A stretch of DNA of 46,351 nt from Acidobacteria bacterium 28-1 (GTDB taxonomy: Bacteria; Acidobacteriota; Blastocatellia; Pyrinomonadales; Pyrinomonadaceae): the NCBI GenBank assembly GCA_002050365.1, contig MWYZ01000058.1, forward strand, positions 1 to 46,351, read 5' to 3'. Shown here one piece after another: positions 24,224 through 31,997 of the stretch (positions are counted from its first letter, which is position 1; the number at the start of each line of letters is the position of its first letter). The position numbers were made by a program, and so were the translations under genes. The notes under the pieces are model-generated. The model was not told where the DNA came from, made no database searches, and worked only from the letters and a program-made list of their open reading frames with translations.

Positions 24224-24912
24224 TCGGTTTTTTGAAATTCAGCGATAAAGGCGTAACTTTTATAAATCGAATTTACCGACAATTTACCCAAATTTTGCAC
24301 CTCCAAATTTTCGAGATGCGGCAATAATTCCTTTGGATATTTGACGTGAAATTGCTCGAGCCAGCTTTTTAGAATTCGCCGAAACCACGCGGGCAAATCT
24401 TTTTGGTCGTAAAAATCTACGATATAAACGCTTCTGCCCGATTTGAGATTTGCCAGAGCATTCTCGATTGATTCTTTCCAAGTCGGAATTATCGAAATCG
24501 AATACGAAAAGTATATCGTGTCGAAAGGATTTTCTGAATTAAAAGTTTTCCGGTAATCAAAGTCATCGGCAAGCGCGGTTTTCAAACTGATATTTTTTAA
24601 TTCTTCCGCGCTGACTTTAGCTTCGGCGGTTTTCAGCATTTCCGCCGAAGCATCGAGACCGTAAAAGCGCGAGTTTGGAAATTTCCTCGCTAAAATAATC
24701 AAATTTCTGCCTGTTCCGCAGCCGATTTCCAAAACATTTTCACCTTCGGCGACGTTCATTTTTTCAATTAATTTATCGCGTCCGAGCAGGTAATATTTGC
24801 GCGTTAAATCGTAAAAATATCGCTGACGACGATACATTTTGTCCATTCTCTCGAAAACACCATTTCGATTTTGGATTTTAGATTTTGGATTTTGGATTTG
24901 TTTAGCACCCAT
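24220..24912 (-). CDS. btaB: BtaB-like betaine-lipid N-methyltransferase
   Basis: BtaB methylates diacylglycerylhomoserine three times to the betaine lipid DGTS, using S-adenosylmethionine. The protein has the class I methyltransferase motif 'VLEIGCGTGRN' (60-70), 'YGLDAS' (84-89) and the BtaB hallmark 'MYRRQRYFYDLTRKYYLLGRDKLI' before it. Start choice: ATG 24912 overlaps the btaA stop (TAATG), giving 230 residues. Residues 4-16 (KQIQNPKSKIQNR) are then encoded by an ATTTTGGATTTT repeat, so translation may really start at Met23 or Met26 (24846 or 24837). The frame also stays open upstream to 24996 inside btaA. Confidence 0.85.
   Translation of the reverse strand: MGAKQIQNPKSKIQNRNGVFERMDKMYRRQRYFYDLTRKYYLLGRDKLIEKMNVAEGENVLEIGCGTGRNLIILARKFPNSRFYGLDASAEMLKTAEAKVSAEELKNISLKTALADDFDYRKTFNSENPFDTIYFSYSISIIPTWKESIENALANLKSGRSVYIVDFYDQKDLPAWFRRILKSWLEQFHVKYPKELLPHLENLEVQNLGKLSVNSIYKSYAFIAEFQKTD
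24866..24900. repeat. ATTTTGGATTTTAG repeat in the btaB 5' region
   Basis: Three ATTTTGG units, one with the TTTTAG variant, match the repeats at 7918-7941 and 14143-14170. It sits just after the overlap of the btaA stop with the possible btaB ATG and is in frame with btaB. Confidence 0.75.
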
Positions 24913-26147
24913 TATTTCAACGTGTAAAGATAAAATCCGCCGTAAATTGAAGCTCGGTCTTGTTTGAATAATTCTTGGGAAAATTCTTTCTGACAATCGA
25001 ATTTTGATTGCAAATCGGTCGGCAGATTCGTCTCAATCGGCGAAATCGCGCCGGCGGTGCGGAAAATTATCCGCGAACCGTTTTCGGCTTTTTCCCAAAT
25101 TGCTTGCCAAAGTTCGGTCATTGTTTCGGCGTTCATCCAATCCTGTGCGTCGAGAAAAACAAAACGATTGAATGTTTTAATCGGATTTTGCTTAATTTCT
25201 TCGGTTATCGAACCGATTTTTGTTTGCAGGCGATTGGCATTAGCTTTTAGAGTTTCATAATTTTCTTCTTTCAAATATTCGGGAACGGCTCGACGATTTT
25301 CCGTATCGTATTTTCGCCCAAAGGCTTGCCAAGCAAAATAATTTTCGTTAATCGGATAATCGCAGGCGAGCCGTTTGGCGCGTTCACGATAAACGTCAAT
25401 CACGCTTCCGCCTTCCGCCAAATCTCGCCTTAGTTCGTCGTATTGCTGCGGCGGAATTCCCAAACCGAACATCGTGACGGGCATTTTTCCGATTACTTTA
25501 ATGACAAACGAATCAAAAAACGGCGCGATGTGTTTTTGATAAATCTTTTCTTGCTCTTCAAGCGAATTAGCTTTTAAAATCTCGTCGGTTCTGCAACCTA
25601 AGAACCGCGCGAATGTATGAAAAAAGCGCAGAAAATAACCGTTGCGCGAGTGTTGGTAAAGCCCGTCATTCGCAAAATAATTTACTCGGTTGCCGTTAAA
25701 TAAATTTCCAAAAAATCCATTGCCTTCCCAAAACTTTTTGGTGCTTTCGTCTAAGTTCGGCGCGATGAATTTTTTATAATTTTCGACGTTATTGGAGTGT
25801 TTGCCGAAGCCGAAAAAATTAAAGAAATCTTCATAAGTCGGCAGAAATCTAAGTGCGGAGATTTTCAGATTGAGCAGGAAAATATGATGACGATTTAAGT
25901 CAACGGCAGTTACCGATTCGGGGTTGTCGATTAAATAGTTCAGCGCGTTGCAGCCGCCTGAAGAAATCGTCAAAACGCGCGAATCTTCGTTTAATCGTAA
26001 GGCTTGCAAATCAACTCGCGGGTCTTCCCAAATCTGATTATAAACAAATGCATCGAACCAGAGGGCAAAAAGTTTCTGCAGCACGCTCTGCGTTTTTGAC
26101 GAATTTTTTTGCTTGACGGCTTCGAGAACAAGTTGTTCGGAACTCAT
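24912..26147 (-). CDS. btaA: BtaA-like S-adenosylmethionine:diacylglycerol 3-amino-3-carboxypropyltransferase (DUF3419)
   Basis: BtaA moves the aminocarboxypropyl group of S-adenosylmethionine to diacylglycerol, the first step to DGTS betaine lipids. The 411-residue protein matches the family length. Signature positions include 'YNQIWEDPRVDLQAL' (36-50), the cofactor site 'RVLTISSGGCNALNYL' (57-72), 'VTAVDLNRHHIFLLNLK' (79-95), and a C-terminal domain with 'RFVFLDAQDWM' and 'GSRIIFRTAG'. It lies 9 bases behind the mntR-type gene and overlaps btaB, so it is part of a minus-strand operon. DGTS replaces phospholipids in several bacteria under phosphate limitation; the regulator next door instead suggests a link to metal supply. 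Confidence 0.9.
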   Translation of the reverse strand: MSSEQLVLEAVKQKNSSKTQSVLQKLFALWFDAFVYNQIWEDPRVDLQALRLNEDSRVLTISSGGCNALNYLIDNPESVTAVDLNRHHIFLLNLKISALRFLPTYEDFFNFFGFGKHSNNVENYKKFIAPNLDESTKKFWEGNGFFGNLFNGNRVNYFANDGLYQHSRNGYFLRFFHTFARFLGCRTDEILKANSLEEQEKIYQKHIAPFFDSFVIKVIGKMPVTMFGLGIPPQQYDELRRDLAEGGSVIDVYRERAKRLACDYPINENYFAWQAFGRKYDTENRRAVPEYLKEENYETLKANANRLQTKIGSITEEIKQNPIKTFNRFVFLDAQDWMNAETMTELWQAIWEKAENGSRIIFRTAGAISPIETNLPTDLQSKFDCQKEFSQELFKQDRASIYGGFYLYTLK

Positions 26148-26156
26148 AAATTATTA

Positions 26157-26606
26157 TTAAAAATCGCCGTCAACGTTTGGAATCGGACTGCCGTGCGGAC
26201 AGCTTTTTGGAAAGCCGAGTAGCGCGTCCATGCGCTGCTCGAATTCGTCGGAAATGTGGTGTTCGAGATGTTCGGCTTCGTCGTGAACCGTATCCGACGG
26301 ATATTTGAGAACTTCCGACAAGAAAAGTTCGAGAAGGCGATGTCGGCGCACTATTCGAATCGCCAAAGTACGCCCTTTTTCGGTCAGACTAACTCCGTAA
26401 TAAGGAAGGTGCGCGACGAGCGATTGCTGTTCCATCTGTCTGAGCATTTTTGATACGGCGGGCGGGCTGACTTGCAGTTGTTCCGCCAGATTATTCGTCC
26501 CGACTTCCTGCCGTTCGGTGTCGCGTTCGGAAAGCGTCCAAATAGCTTTTAAATAATCTTCTTTGGATGGCGAAACTCTTTTTTTTCGTTCGGTTGAAAT
26601 CTTCAT
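26157..26606 (-). CDS. mntR: DtxR/MntR-family metal-dependent repressor
   Basis: The 149-residue protein has an N-terminal winged helix ('PSKEDYLKAIWTL', 'VGTNNLAEQLQVSPPAVSKMLRQMEQQSLVAHLPYYGVSLTEKG') and the metal-binding dimerisation domain ('RRHRLLELFLSEVLKY', 'VHDEAEHLEHHISDEFEQRMDALL'). The His and Glu pattern 'HDEAEHLEHH' is that of the Mn/Fe-sensing DtxR family. It has no SH3 domain, as in MntR. It lies between mntH and btaA on the same strand and overlaps a 40-codon ORF by 4 bases, so Mn-dependent control of the whole unit is likely. A broken second copy lies at 28997-29160. Confidence 0.9.
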   Translation of the reverse strand: MKISTERKKRVSPSKEDYLKAIWTLSERDTERQEVGTNNLAEQLQVSPPAVSKMLRQMEQQSLVAHLPYYGVSLTEKGRTLAIRIVRRHRLLELFLSEVLKYPSDTVHDEAEHLEHHISDEFEQRMDALLGFPKSCPHGSPIPNVDGDF

Positions 26607-26725
26607 CTTAATCTCTGGCTGGTAAATTTCTCTTTTATTTCTTCATAATTTGCTTTAAAAATCAAATGAGTAACCGTTGCCGTCAGCAAACAAACCGTGA
26701 ACCCAAGAATAATCGGCAGAAGCAT
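26603..26725 (-). CDS. 40-residue single-helix membrane protein between mntH and mntR
   Basis: ATG at 26725-26723 opens a frame of 40 codons. One strongly hydrophobic stretch (LLPIILGFTVCLLTATVTHL) fills the first half, and the tail is charged (NYEEIKEKFTSQRLR). Its stop TGA overlaps the mntR start (ATGA), typical of translational coupling, and it begins 26 bases after mntH ends. The ribosome binding site is weak (AAGAA). Small proteins near Mn transporters exist elsewhere (E. coli MntS, 42 residues), but no sequence similarity is claimed. It could regulate MntH or fold into another complex. Confidence 0.5.
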   Translation of the reverse strand: MLLPIILGFTVCLLTATVTHLIFKANYEEIKEKFTSQRLR

Positions 26726-26751
26726 TATGTTTCTTATATATTAAATCGGCT

Positions 26752-28110
26752 CTACGTCATAAACCATTCGCGGAAAATCTGTGCCAGCAGCCAGGCGTTG
26801 AGCGATGCGATGATAACGGCGACAGTGTAACTGAGAATCTTGCGCCACAGCGGATTGACGAACTCGCCCATCTTTAATTTATCGCTCGTGAACATTACGA
26901 GCGGAAAAACTGCGAAACTCAATTGCATACTCAATACCACTTGACTAAAAATAAGCAGTTGCGTTGTCCCTGACGCGCCGTAGAAAAACGTCACGAAAAC
27001 CGCCGGAACAATCGCAATCAAGCGCGTAATAAGCCGCCGCAGCCACGGACGCAGACGAATGTTTAAGAAACCCTCCATCACGATTTGTCCGGCAAGCGTT
27101 CCCGTCAAAGTTGAGTTTTGACCTGAAGCGAGAAGCGCAACGGCAAACAGTGTGCTTGCGCCGGACACGCCCAAAAGCGGCGAAAGCAGTTGGTAAGCAT
27201 CGCCGATTTCCGCAACTTCCGTATTGCCGCTCGTGTGAAAGGTCGCGGCGGCGACAATCAAAATCGCGGCGTTGATAAAGAGCGCGAACATCAACGCAAC
27301 GGTCGAATCAATCGTCGCAAACTTTATCGCCTCGCGTTTGCCTTCCGGCGTGCGCTCGTAATTTCGTGTCTGCGCGATGGACGAATGCAAATAAAGATTA
27401 TGCGGCATCACGGTTGCGCCTAAAATTCCGATGGCGATGTAAAGCATCTGCGGGTTGGTTATGATTTGTGCCGAAGGAATAAAACCGCTCAATATGCCGC
27501 CGATTTCGGGACGCGAGAAAATTATCTCCGCCGCAAAGCACAGACCGATAGTGGCAACGAGCGTGATGACGACGGCTTCGAGCCATCGGAAACCACGATT
27601 CTGCAAGAGCAGCAGAATCATTACGTCAAATGCTGTCAGCAATACGCCGTAAATCAGCGGAATACCGAACAACAGATTAAGCGCAATCGCCGAGCCGATA
27701 ACCTCTGCTAAATCACAGGCGATAATGGCGACTTCGCACAAAATCCATAACACGAATGAAACAGGCGGCGAATAATGGTCACGGCACGCCTGCGCCAAAT
27801 CTCGCCCCGTAACGATACCTAACCGCAGCGCGAGGCTTTGCAGAAGTATCGCCATCAAGTTTGAAATCATTATGACGGAAAGCAGCGTGTAGCCAAAGCG
27901 CGAACCACCCGCTAAATCAGTCGCCCAATTGCCCGGATCCATATAACCGACGGCAACCAGATAGCCGGGACCGGAAAAAGCCAGCATCTTGCGCCAGAAA
28001 CCCAAGCCTTTTTTTATAGGAACGGTTGCATTCGCTTCCGGCAAACTCGGCTGCGGCGATTGTCTGCGCCAGCCGTTTATTGGTGTTATTTCGCTTATAT
28101 TACTATCCAT
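26752..28110 (-). CDS. mntH: Nramp-family Mn2+/divalent metal transporter
   Basis: MntH imports Mn2+ (and Fe2+) with protons across the inner membrane. The 452-residue protein has eleven or so helices and the two signature motifs: '[15 protein letters not shown]' in helix 1 (metal ligands Asp and Asn) and 'MPHNLYLHS' in helix 6. The consensus transport motif '[23 protein letters not shown]' is also present. A good ribosome binding site (AGGAG, 5 bases) precedes the ATG. It is 40 bases behind the outer-membrane protein gene, and the mntR-type regulator follows, which supports a manganese role. Confidence 0.93.
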   Translation of the reverse strand: MDSNISEITPINGWRRQSPQPSLPEANATVPIKKGLGFWRKMLAFSGPGYLVAVGYMDPGNWATDLAGGSRFGYTLLSVIMISNLMAILLQSLALRLGIVTGRDLAQACRDHYSPPVSFVLWILCEVAIIACDLAEVIGSAIALNLLFGIPLIYGVLLTAFDVMILLLLQNRGFRWLEAVVITLVATIGLCFAAEIIFSRPEIGGILSGFIPSAQIITNPQMLYIAIGILGATVMPHNLYLHSSIAQTRNYERTPEGKREAIKFATIDSTVALMFALFINAAILIVAAATFHTSGNTEVAEIGDAYQLLSPLLGVSGASTLFAVALLASGQNSTLTGTLAGQIVMEGFLNIRLRPWLRRLITRLIAIVPAVFVTFFYGASGTTQLLIFSQVVLSMQLSFAVFPLVMFTSDKLKMGEFVNPLWRKILSYTVAVIIASLNAWLLAQIFREWFMT

Positions 28111-28150
28111 AAAATCTCCTGCTTATTGTTGAGATAACTATTACTTAGTA

Positions 28151-28975
28151 TTATTTTGACTGTTTCTTAAACGGATGCTCGAAACTCAAGTAAAAGAAAA
28201 TTCCGCGTGTCCCGCGGCTCGGCCCGATTCCAATCGGGACAGCCACGCCCGGAACAATTTGCAAACCGTTCTTAAAGTTGTGCGCCCAGCGAATGCCGGG
28301 ATTAATTAAAACTTCATTTTCGCGGCTTGTTTGGCGAAAACCTTCAACCTTTTCCGTGTTGTTCCAAACCGATTCGAGCAGCACATTAAAACGCAACGCT
28401 GCCAGCCAAACGATGCTTTGACCAAGATTGTAATCAACTGTTCGCGCCCGTTCGCCGAGAATGTTTTTGGCTCGTGGCGTGAGCGTGAAACCGGCGTTTG
28501 AATGCGCGACAAATTTTCGGGAAAACTGGACGCTGACGGGCAGATTAAATTGAAAACCGATGCCGCCCGCGCCTCTCTCTTTGCGGAAATTTCCCGTCGG
28601 CAAAAGAAGCGAAAAACGCGGCGCGACAGCTGTTTTTTTATTGCCGACAAGTTGATAGCGATAGTTTATTGCCACGTCGCCGATGCCCGTTTCGCCGCCG
28701 GAAAAGCCGCCGACTTTCTGCACGGGCAAGGTCAAACTGAGTTGATGTTTTTGATTCGGAACGGGAATTTCTTCGGTAAAAGTATAGAGCCAATCGCCGC
28801 CGCGCGAGCGCGTAAAAGTGTTGATGTGTTGAATAACTCCGGCTTCTTGATTGTAAGCCTCTTCAATCAAAAAACTGTTGTCCTGAATCGGTGGATTTTC
28901 TTCCGTGTTTTGGGCGAAAACTCCTGCCGCGCAAATCAATAGCATAAACAGCAATTGCAAATTTCGTTTCATCAT
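28151..28975 (-). CDS. Outer-membrane beta-barrel protein of the Mn operon
   Basis: A 274-residue protein with a signal peptide ('LLFMLLICAAGVFAQ', cleavage near residue 22) and alternating strands with aromatic girdles ('HQLSLTLPVQKV', 'IGDVAINYRYQL', 'VAPRFSLLLPTGNF', 'GIGFQFNLPVSVQF'). The pattern is that of the MetA-pathway/transporter OMP group. It starts the operon with mntH, so it may let metal across the outer membrane; this is inferred from position only. Two adjacent ATG codons (28975 and 28972) are possible starts. Confidence 0.75.
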   Translation of the reverse strand: MMKRNLQLLFMLLICAAGVFAQNTEENPPIQDNSFLIEEAYNQEAGVIQHINTFTRSRGGDWLYTFTEEIPVPNQKHQLSLTLPVQKVGGFSGGETGIGDVAINYRYQLVGNKKTAVAPRFSLLLPTGNFRKERGAGGIGFQFNLPVSVQFSRKFVAHSNAGFTLTPRAKNILGERARTVDYNLGQSIVWLAALRFNVLLESVWNNTEKVEGFRQTSRENEVLINPGIRWAHNFKNGLQIVPGVAVPIGIGPSRGTRGIFFYLSFEHPFKKQSK

Positions 28976-28996
28976 AAAATTAATCCGTTCTTAAAA

Positions 28997-29160
28997 CTAA
29001 AAAACTCCTTCGCGGCTCGGAATCGGGCTGCCGTGCGGAAATTTTTCGGAAACCCTAAAAGCGCGTCAATTTTCGCTTCAAATTCGTCGGAAATGTGATG
29101 TTTTGAATTGTTCGGCTTATGATAAACTCCAACTCGCTTTCAAATAATCTTCCTATAAAC
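28997..29160 (-). pseudogene. Decayed second copy of the mntR-type gene
   Basis: On the minus strand, codons around 29134-29156 match the N-terminal 'EDYLKAIW' of mntR, and the frame then continues directly with counterparts of 'VHDEAEHLEHHISDEF' and 'DALLGFP'. About 80 codons in between, including the DNA-recognition helix, are missing. Near the end a base is lost, shifting 'PHGSPIP' out of frame, although its DNA (CTGCCGTGCGGA) is preserved. The product cannot be a regulator. It shows that an mntR gene once stood upstream of the operon. Confidence 0.75.
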
Positions 29161-29411
29161 CTTTAAAGTCGCAACTTTTTTAGTCGAATCATTACCATCT
29201 TTAAAAATGAACGATGGTTAAATTTCTTCAGAAAAAAATTTAACCAAAGTTAACAATATCGCAAAAAAGGTGTTTTGGCTAGTTCGGTAAGCGAATAATT
29301 TTCATCATTCACTTACCGAACTTTTATTAACTACCTTTTGATAAACAATGCGGCACGAGTTAAGTCAGCAAAAGCGAACAATTAAAAGAAACCCAATAAC
29401 AAATTGAAAGA
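29161..29411. other. Gap upstream of the Mn operon: two palindromes, no gene
   Basis: Together with the mntR remnant this is a 436-base stretch without an intact gene. GGTTAAATT (29216-29224) and AATTTAACC (29237-29245) form a perfect 9-base inverted repeat that could be a regulator site. AGTTCGGTAAGCGAA (29281-29295) pairs with TTCACTTACCGAACT (29308-29322) and may end the permease transcript; on the minus strand it is followed, after 10 or so bases, by six T. No open frame longer than about 30 codons looks credible. Confidence 0.5.
29281..29322 (-). terminator. Possible terminator behind the ABC permease gene
   Basis: A 15-base stem with one mismatch (AGTTCGGTAAGCGAA with TTCACTTACCGAACT) and a 12-base loop lies about 90 bases after the permease stop. 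The T-run on the minus strand is not directly attached, so this is tentative. Confidence 0.4.
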
Positions 29412-30512
29412 TTATTCATTGGTCAAAACCAATACCGGGTCAATGTCAGACGCTCGCCACGCCGGATAAAGCGCACCGACAAGGCTTCCGCCGATGGCAA
29501 TAACGATTGCCGTTAAAATCCAAATTAGGCTGAATTCAAACTGCAAATCGAAACTCGATTGAATAATGTAAGCGGTAAGAAATGAAGCGGAAAATCCGAG
29601 AAGAAGACCGAGAATTCCGATGAGAAACGCTTCGCCTTCGATAACGCTGATGATAAAGGATTTTGACGCTCCCAAAGATTTCAAAATGCCGATTTCCTTG
29701 CGCCGTTCGGTAATCGTCGTATACATCGAAAGCAAAACAAAGACGATGCTGACAAATGCGCCGAGTCCGACCAGAACGCGCAAAAATGTGTTCAATGCGG
29801 GAATTCGGTCTTGCGCGTCAATTATCAAATCGCGCGTTAAATTAATTTTATTTCCCGGCAATTGCCCGTCTATTCTCGCGGCAACTTCGTCCGGGTTTGC
29901 GCCGTCTTGAATTTTAACGAGAATATACGTGCATTTGTTGGGCGATTCGAGCGCGTCCTGCATCGCGGCGAGCGACATTTTTATTCGTGCGCCCGACGGC
30001 GGCGCGAACACGCCGACGATTTTGTACGGCTTGGCGCCGAAAAGTTCCATCGTCTCGCCGATTTTTAATTTATCGTCTGCCATCTGCCGTTCGTCAATCA
30101 CGATTTCATCGTTTGCCGCCGTCCCGCGCCCCGCAACGATTCGTATATTGTTCATTTCCGCAAAAGGCTGCCATTCCACGCCGTCGAGTTGGCGAATCCC
30201 CCAGCGTCCCGTCGTGTCGGGCGTGATATAGCGAATAACGGGAACAGTTGATTTTACTCCTTCGATTTCAAGCAGACGTTCAGCGTAAGTCGTGCTGACA
30301 GAAGCATTTGAACTCGTCGGTTCCATCGCGCCCGGGCGCGTAAAGAAAATTTCCGCATCCAAGTTGAAAGCGCGATTCGCCATATTTTCGGACAGTCCAC
30401 GCGCCAAACCTGTAAAAAGCAAAATCAAAATAACGCCTAACGACACGCCGACGACACTTATTAATGTGCGGAACGGACGGGTTTTTAAATTGGCTAAAAT
30501 GAGTTCTAACAT
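29412..30512 (-). CDS. MacB/FtsX-type ABC transporter permease
   Basis: The 366-residue protein has an N-terminal helix ('FRTLISVVGVSLGVILILLF'), a periplasmic MacB-like domain (about 45-225), and three C-terminal FtsX-domain helices ('LRVLVGLGAFVSIVFVLLSMY', 'GEAFLIGILGLLLGFSASFLTAYI', 'LIWILTAIVIAIGGSLVGALY') with the coupling sequence 'ERRKEIGILKSLGASKSFI'. Such permeases extrude lipids, lipoproteins or peptides and need a separate ATPase, which is not in this window. It overlaps the upstream glycosyltransferase by 7 bases, so the two belong to one transcript. Confidence 0.85.
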   Translation of the reverse strand: MLELILANLKTRPFRTLISVVGVSLGVILILLFTGLARGLSENMANRAFNLDAEIFFTRPGAMEPTSSNASVSTTYAERLLEIEGVKSTVPVIRYITPDTTGRWGIRQLDGVEWQPFAEMNNIRIVAGRGTAANDEIVIDERQMADDKLKIGETMELFGAKPYKIVGVFAPPSGARIKMSLAAMQDALESPNKCTYILVKIQDGANPDEVAARIDGQLPGNKINLTRDLIIDAQDRIPALNTFLRVLVGLGAFVSIVFVLLSMYTTITERRKEIGILKSLGASKSFIISVIEGEAFLIGILGLLLGFSASFLTAYIIQSSFDLQFEFSLIWILTAIVIAIGGSLVGALYPAWRASDIDPVLVLTNE

Positions 30513-31861
30513 AAAACTTCCTTTACAAAATCAAACTCCTTCGCTTTATCTATATTAGTAAACAATTCGTTTCGCTTTTGAAAATCTTCGTATATTCGGT
30601 CGTAAGTCGCTAGCAGTCGGTCGGTAGAAATTTCGCGCGTATTGGCGCGGACGGCTTCAAATGCTCGCTGGATTTTCCCGTTTCTTAAATTTTCATCAGT
30701 GATAATTTCACGCACGGCGCGGGCGAAGTTTTCCGCCGTCGGCGCAACTAGCCAAGCGTTTTCGTTCGTCGCGTAAGCGAGCAAACCGCCCGCGTTCGGC
30801 GCGAGCGTCGCGGTGCCGGAAGCCATCGCTTCGAGCGGCGCGATGCCGAACGGTTCGCGCGGATTCGGATGCACGAAAACATCGCAATTAGCGTAATAAT
30901 TAGACAGCGTATCCTTATCGAGATGTCCGAGTTGAATAATTTTATTCGGAATTCTTTTTGCGGTCTCGTCCTGTAGCCAATCGGCTTGCGGTCCCGCGCC
31001 CGCCACTAAAAGACGGTAATCTTTTTCGGAATCTTTCGCCAAAATTTCCATCAATTCGGGAAGCAGTTCGACGTTCTTTTCGGGCGAAATTCTTCCGGCG
31101 TAAAGCAAAACGATTGAATCGGCTGGAATGCTGGCGCGTTCTCTCATTTCGCGTTTTACGCGGTCGGATTTTCTCGCTGGTGAAAATTGTTCGACGTTCA
31201 CGCCGCGCGGACAAACGAAAATTCTCTCTTCAAAAGGAACTCTCGGAGCTTTGAAGACGCGCCAGCACCAATTAAAAAACCAATCCGAACGGCGCGGGTT
31301 TTTCGATTTTTCGACTGAGTCATAAAATTCTCCAGCCGTATATGGTGAATTGGCGAGATGAAAATCGAAATTCGGAAAATTGTAATTGCCCATCACGCGC
31401 CGCGCAATCCATTTGCCGATGTTGCCACCAACGAGAAACGAACCGATATTGTCGTCCATTCGCTCGCACGAAAAATGAACTAGCAACGGTCTGCCGAGTT
31501 GTTTAAATTTGCCGATGCGAATCATCGCTCCCAACATACTAATTGTGTATTTATCGGTTACTTCAATCAAATCTGGCTTTTCCGCAAGCAGAATTTTGCG
31601 AATGATTGAATCGTTCGGCATATATTGCCAGGGCATAATTATTCGATAGCGTTTGTCGAAAACGGGCGAGAATTTGGCGGGAACGTAATAAATTCGGGCA
31701 AATTCGTTGACTTCTTCGACTTCTTCCGTCTCGCCCGGCACAATCAGGCGAATGTAACGCCGATGCCGTTCGGCGGCGGCGAGCAAATTGTTGTAAGAGG
31801 TACTGATGCCGCCCGAATCTTTGTGGTAGTAATTAGTGATGTGAACTGATTTTATTGGCAC
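30506..31861 (-). CDS. Glycosyltransferase family 4 (group 1)
   Basis: The 451-residue protein has a GT-B fold. The N-terminal acceptor half starts 'VHITNYYHKDSGGISTSYNNLLAAAERH', and the C-terminal sugar-nucleotide half contains 'LLYAGRISPEKNVELLPELM' and 'REPFGIAPLEAMASGTATLAPNAGG', the EX7E motif of GT4 enzymes. A GTG at 31861 is the only reasonable start. It follows two GT4 genes on the same strand but is more distant in sequence from them. The product is unknown; with the permease, an exported glycolipid or glycan is plausible. Confidence 0.88.
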   Translation of the reverse strand: MPIKSVHITNYYHKDSGGISTSYNNLLAAAERHRRYIRLIVPGETEEVEEVNEFARIYYVPAKFSPVFDKRYRIIMPWQYMPNDSIIRKILLAEKPDLIEVTDKYTISMLGAMIRIGKFKQLGRPLLVHFSCERMDDNIGSFLVGGNIGKWIARRVMGNYNFPNFDFHLANSPYTAGEFYDSVEKSKNPRRSDWFFNWCWRVFKAPRVPFEERIFVCPRGVNVEQFSPARKSDRVKREMRERASIPADSIVLLYAGRISPEKNVELLPELMEILAKDSEKDYRLLVAGAGPQADWLQDETAKRIPNKIIQLGHLDKDTLSNYYANCDVFVHPNPREPFGIAPLEAMASGTATLAPNAGGLLAYATNENAWLVAPTAENFARAVREIITDENLRNGKIQRAFEAVRANTREISTDRLLATYDRIYEDFQKRNELFTNIDKAKEFDFVKEVLC

Positions 31862-31910
31862 AGATTGATAATTTTATTTGAATGCGAGGTGATTTCTATA
31901 ATTAGAACAC

Positions 31911-31965
31911 TGATTTTTTAGGATTGATTAAGATGTATTATTACTTTACTCATCCTAAAAAATCA
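31911..31965. repeat. AGGATT-type palindrome between two glycosyltransferase genes
   Basis: TGATTTTTTAGGAT (31911-31924) is the perfect reverse complement of ATCCTAAAAAATCA (31952-31965). It shares its words with the palindrome at 8669-8741. A further ATTAAGAT / ATCTTAA pair widens it. Confidence 0.75.
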
Positions 31966-31997
31966 TAAAAATCTTAAACAATTAGCGTCCTATTATT

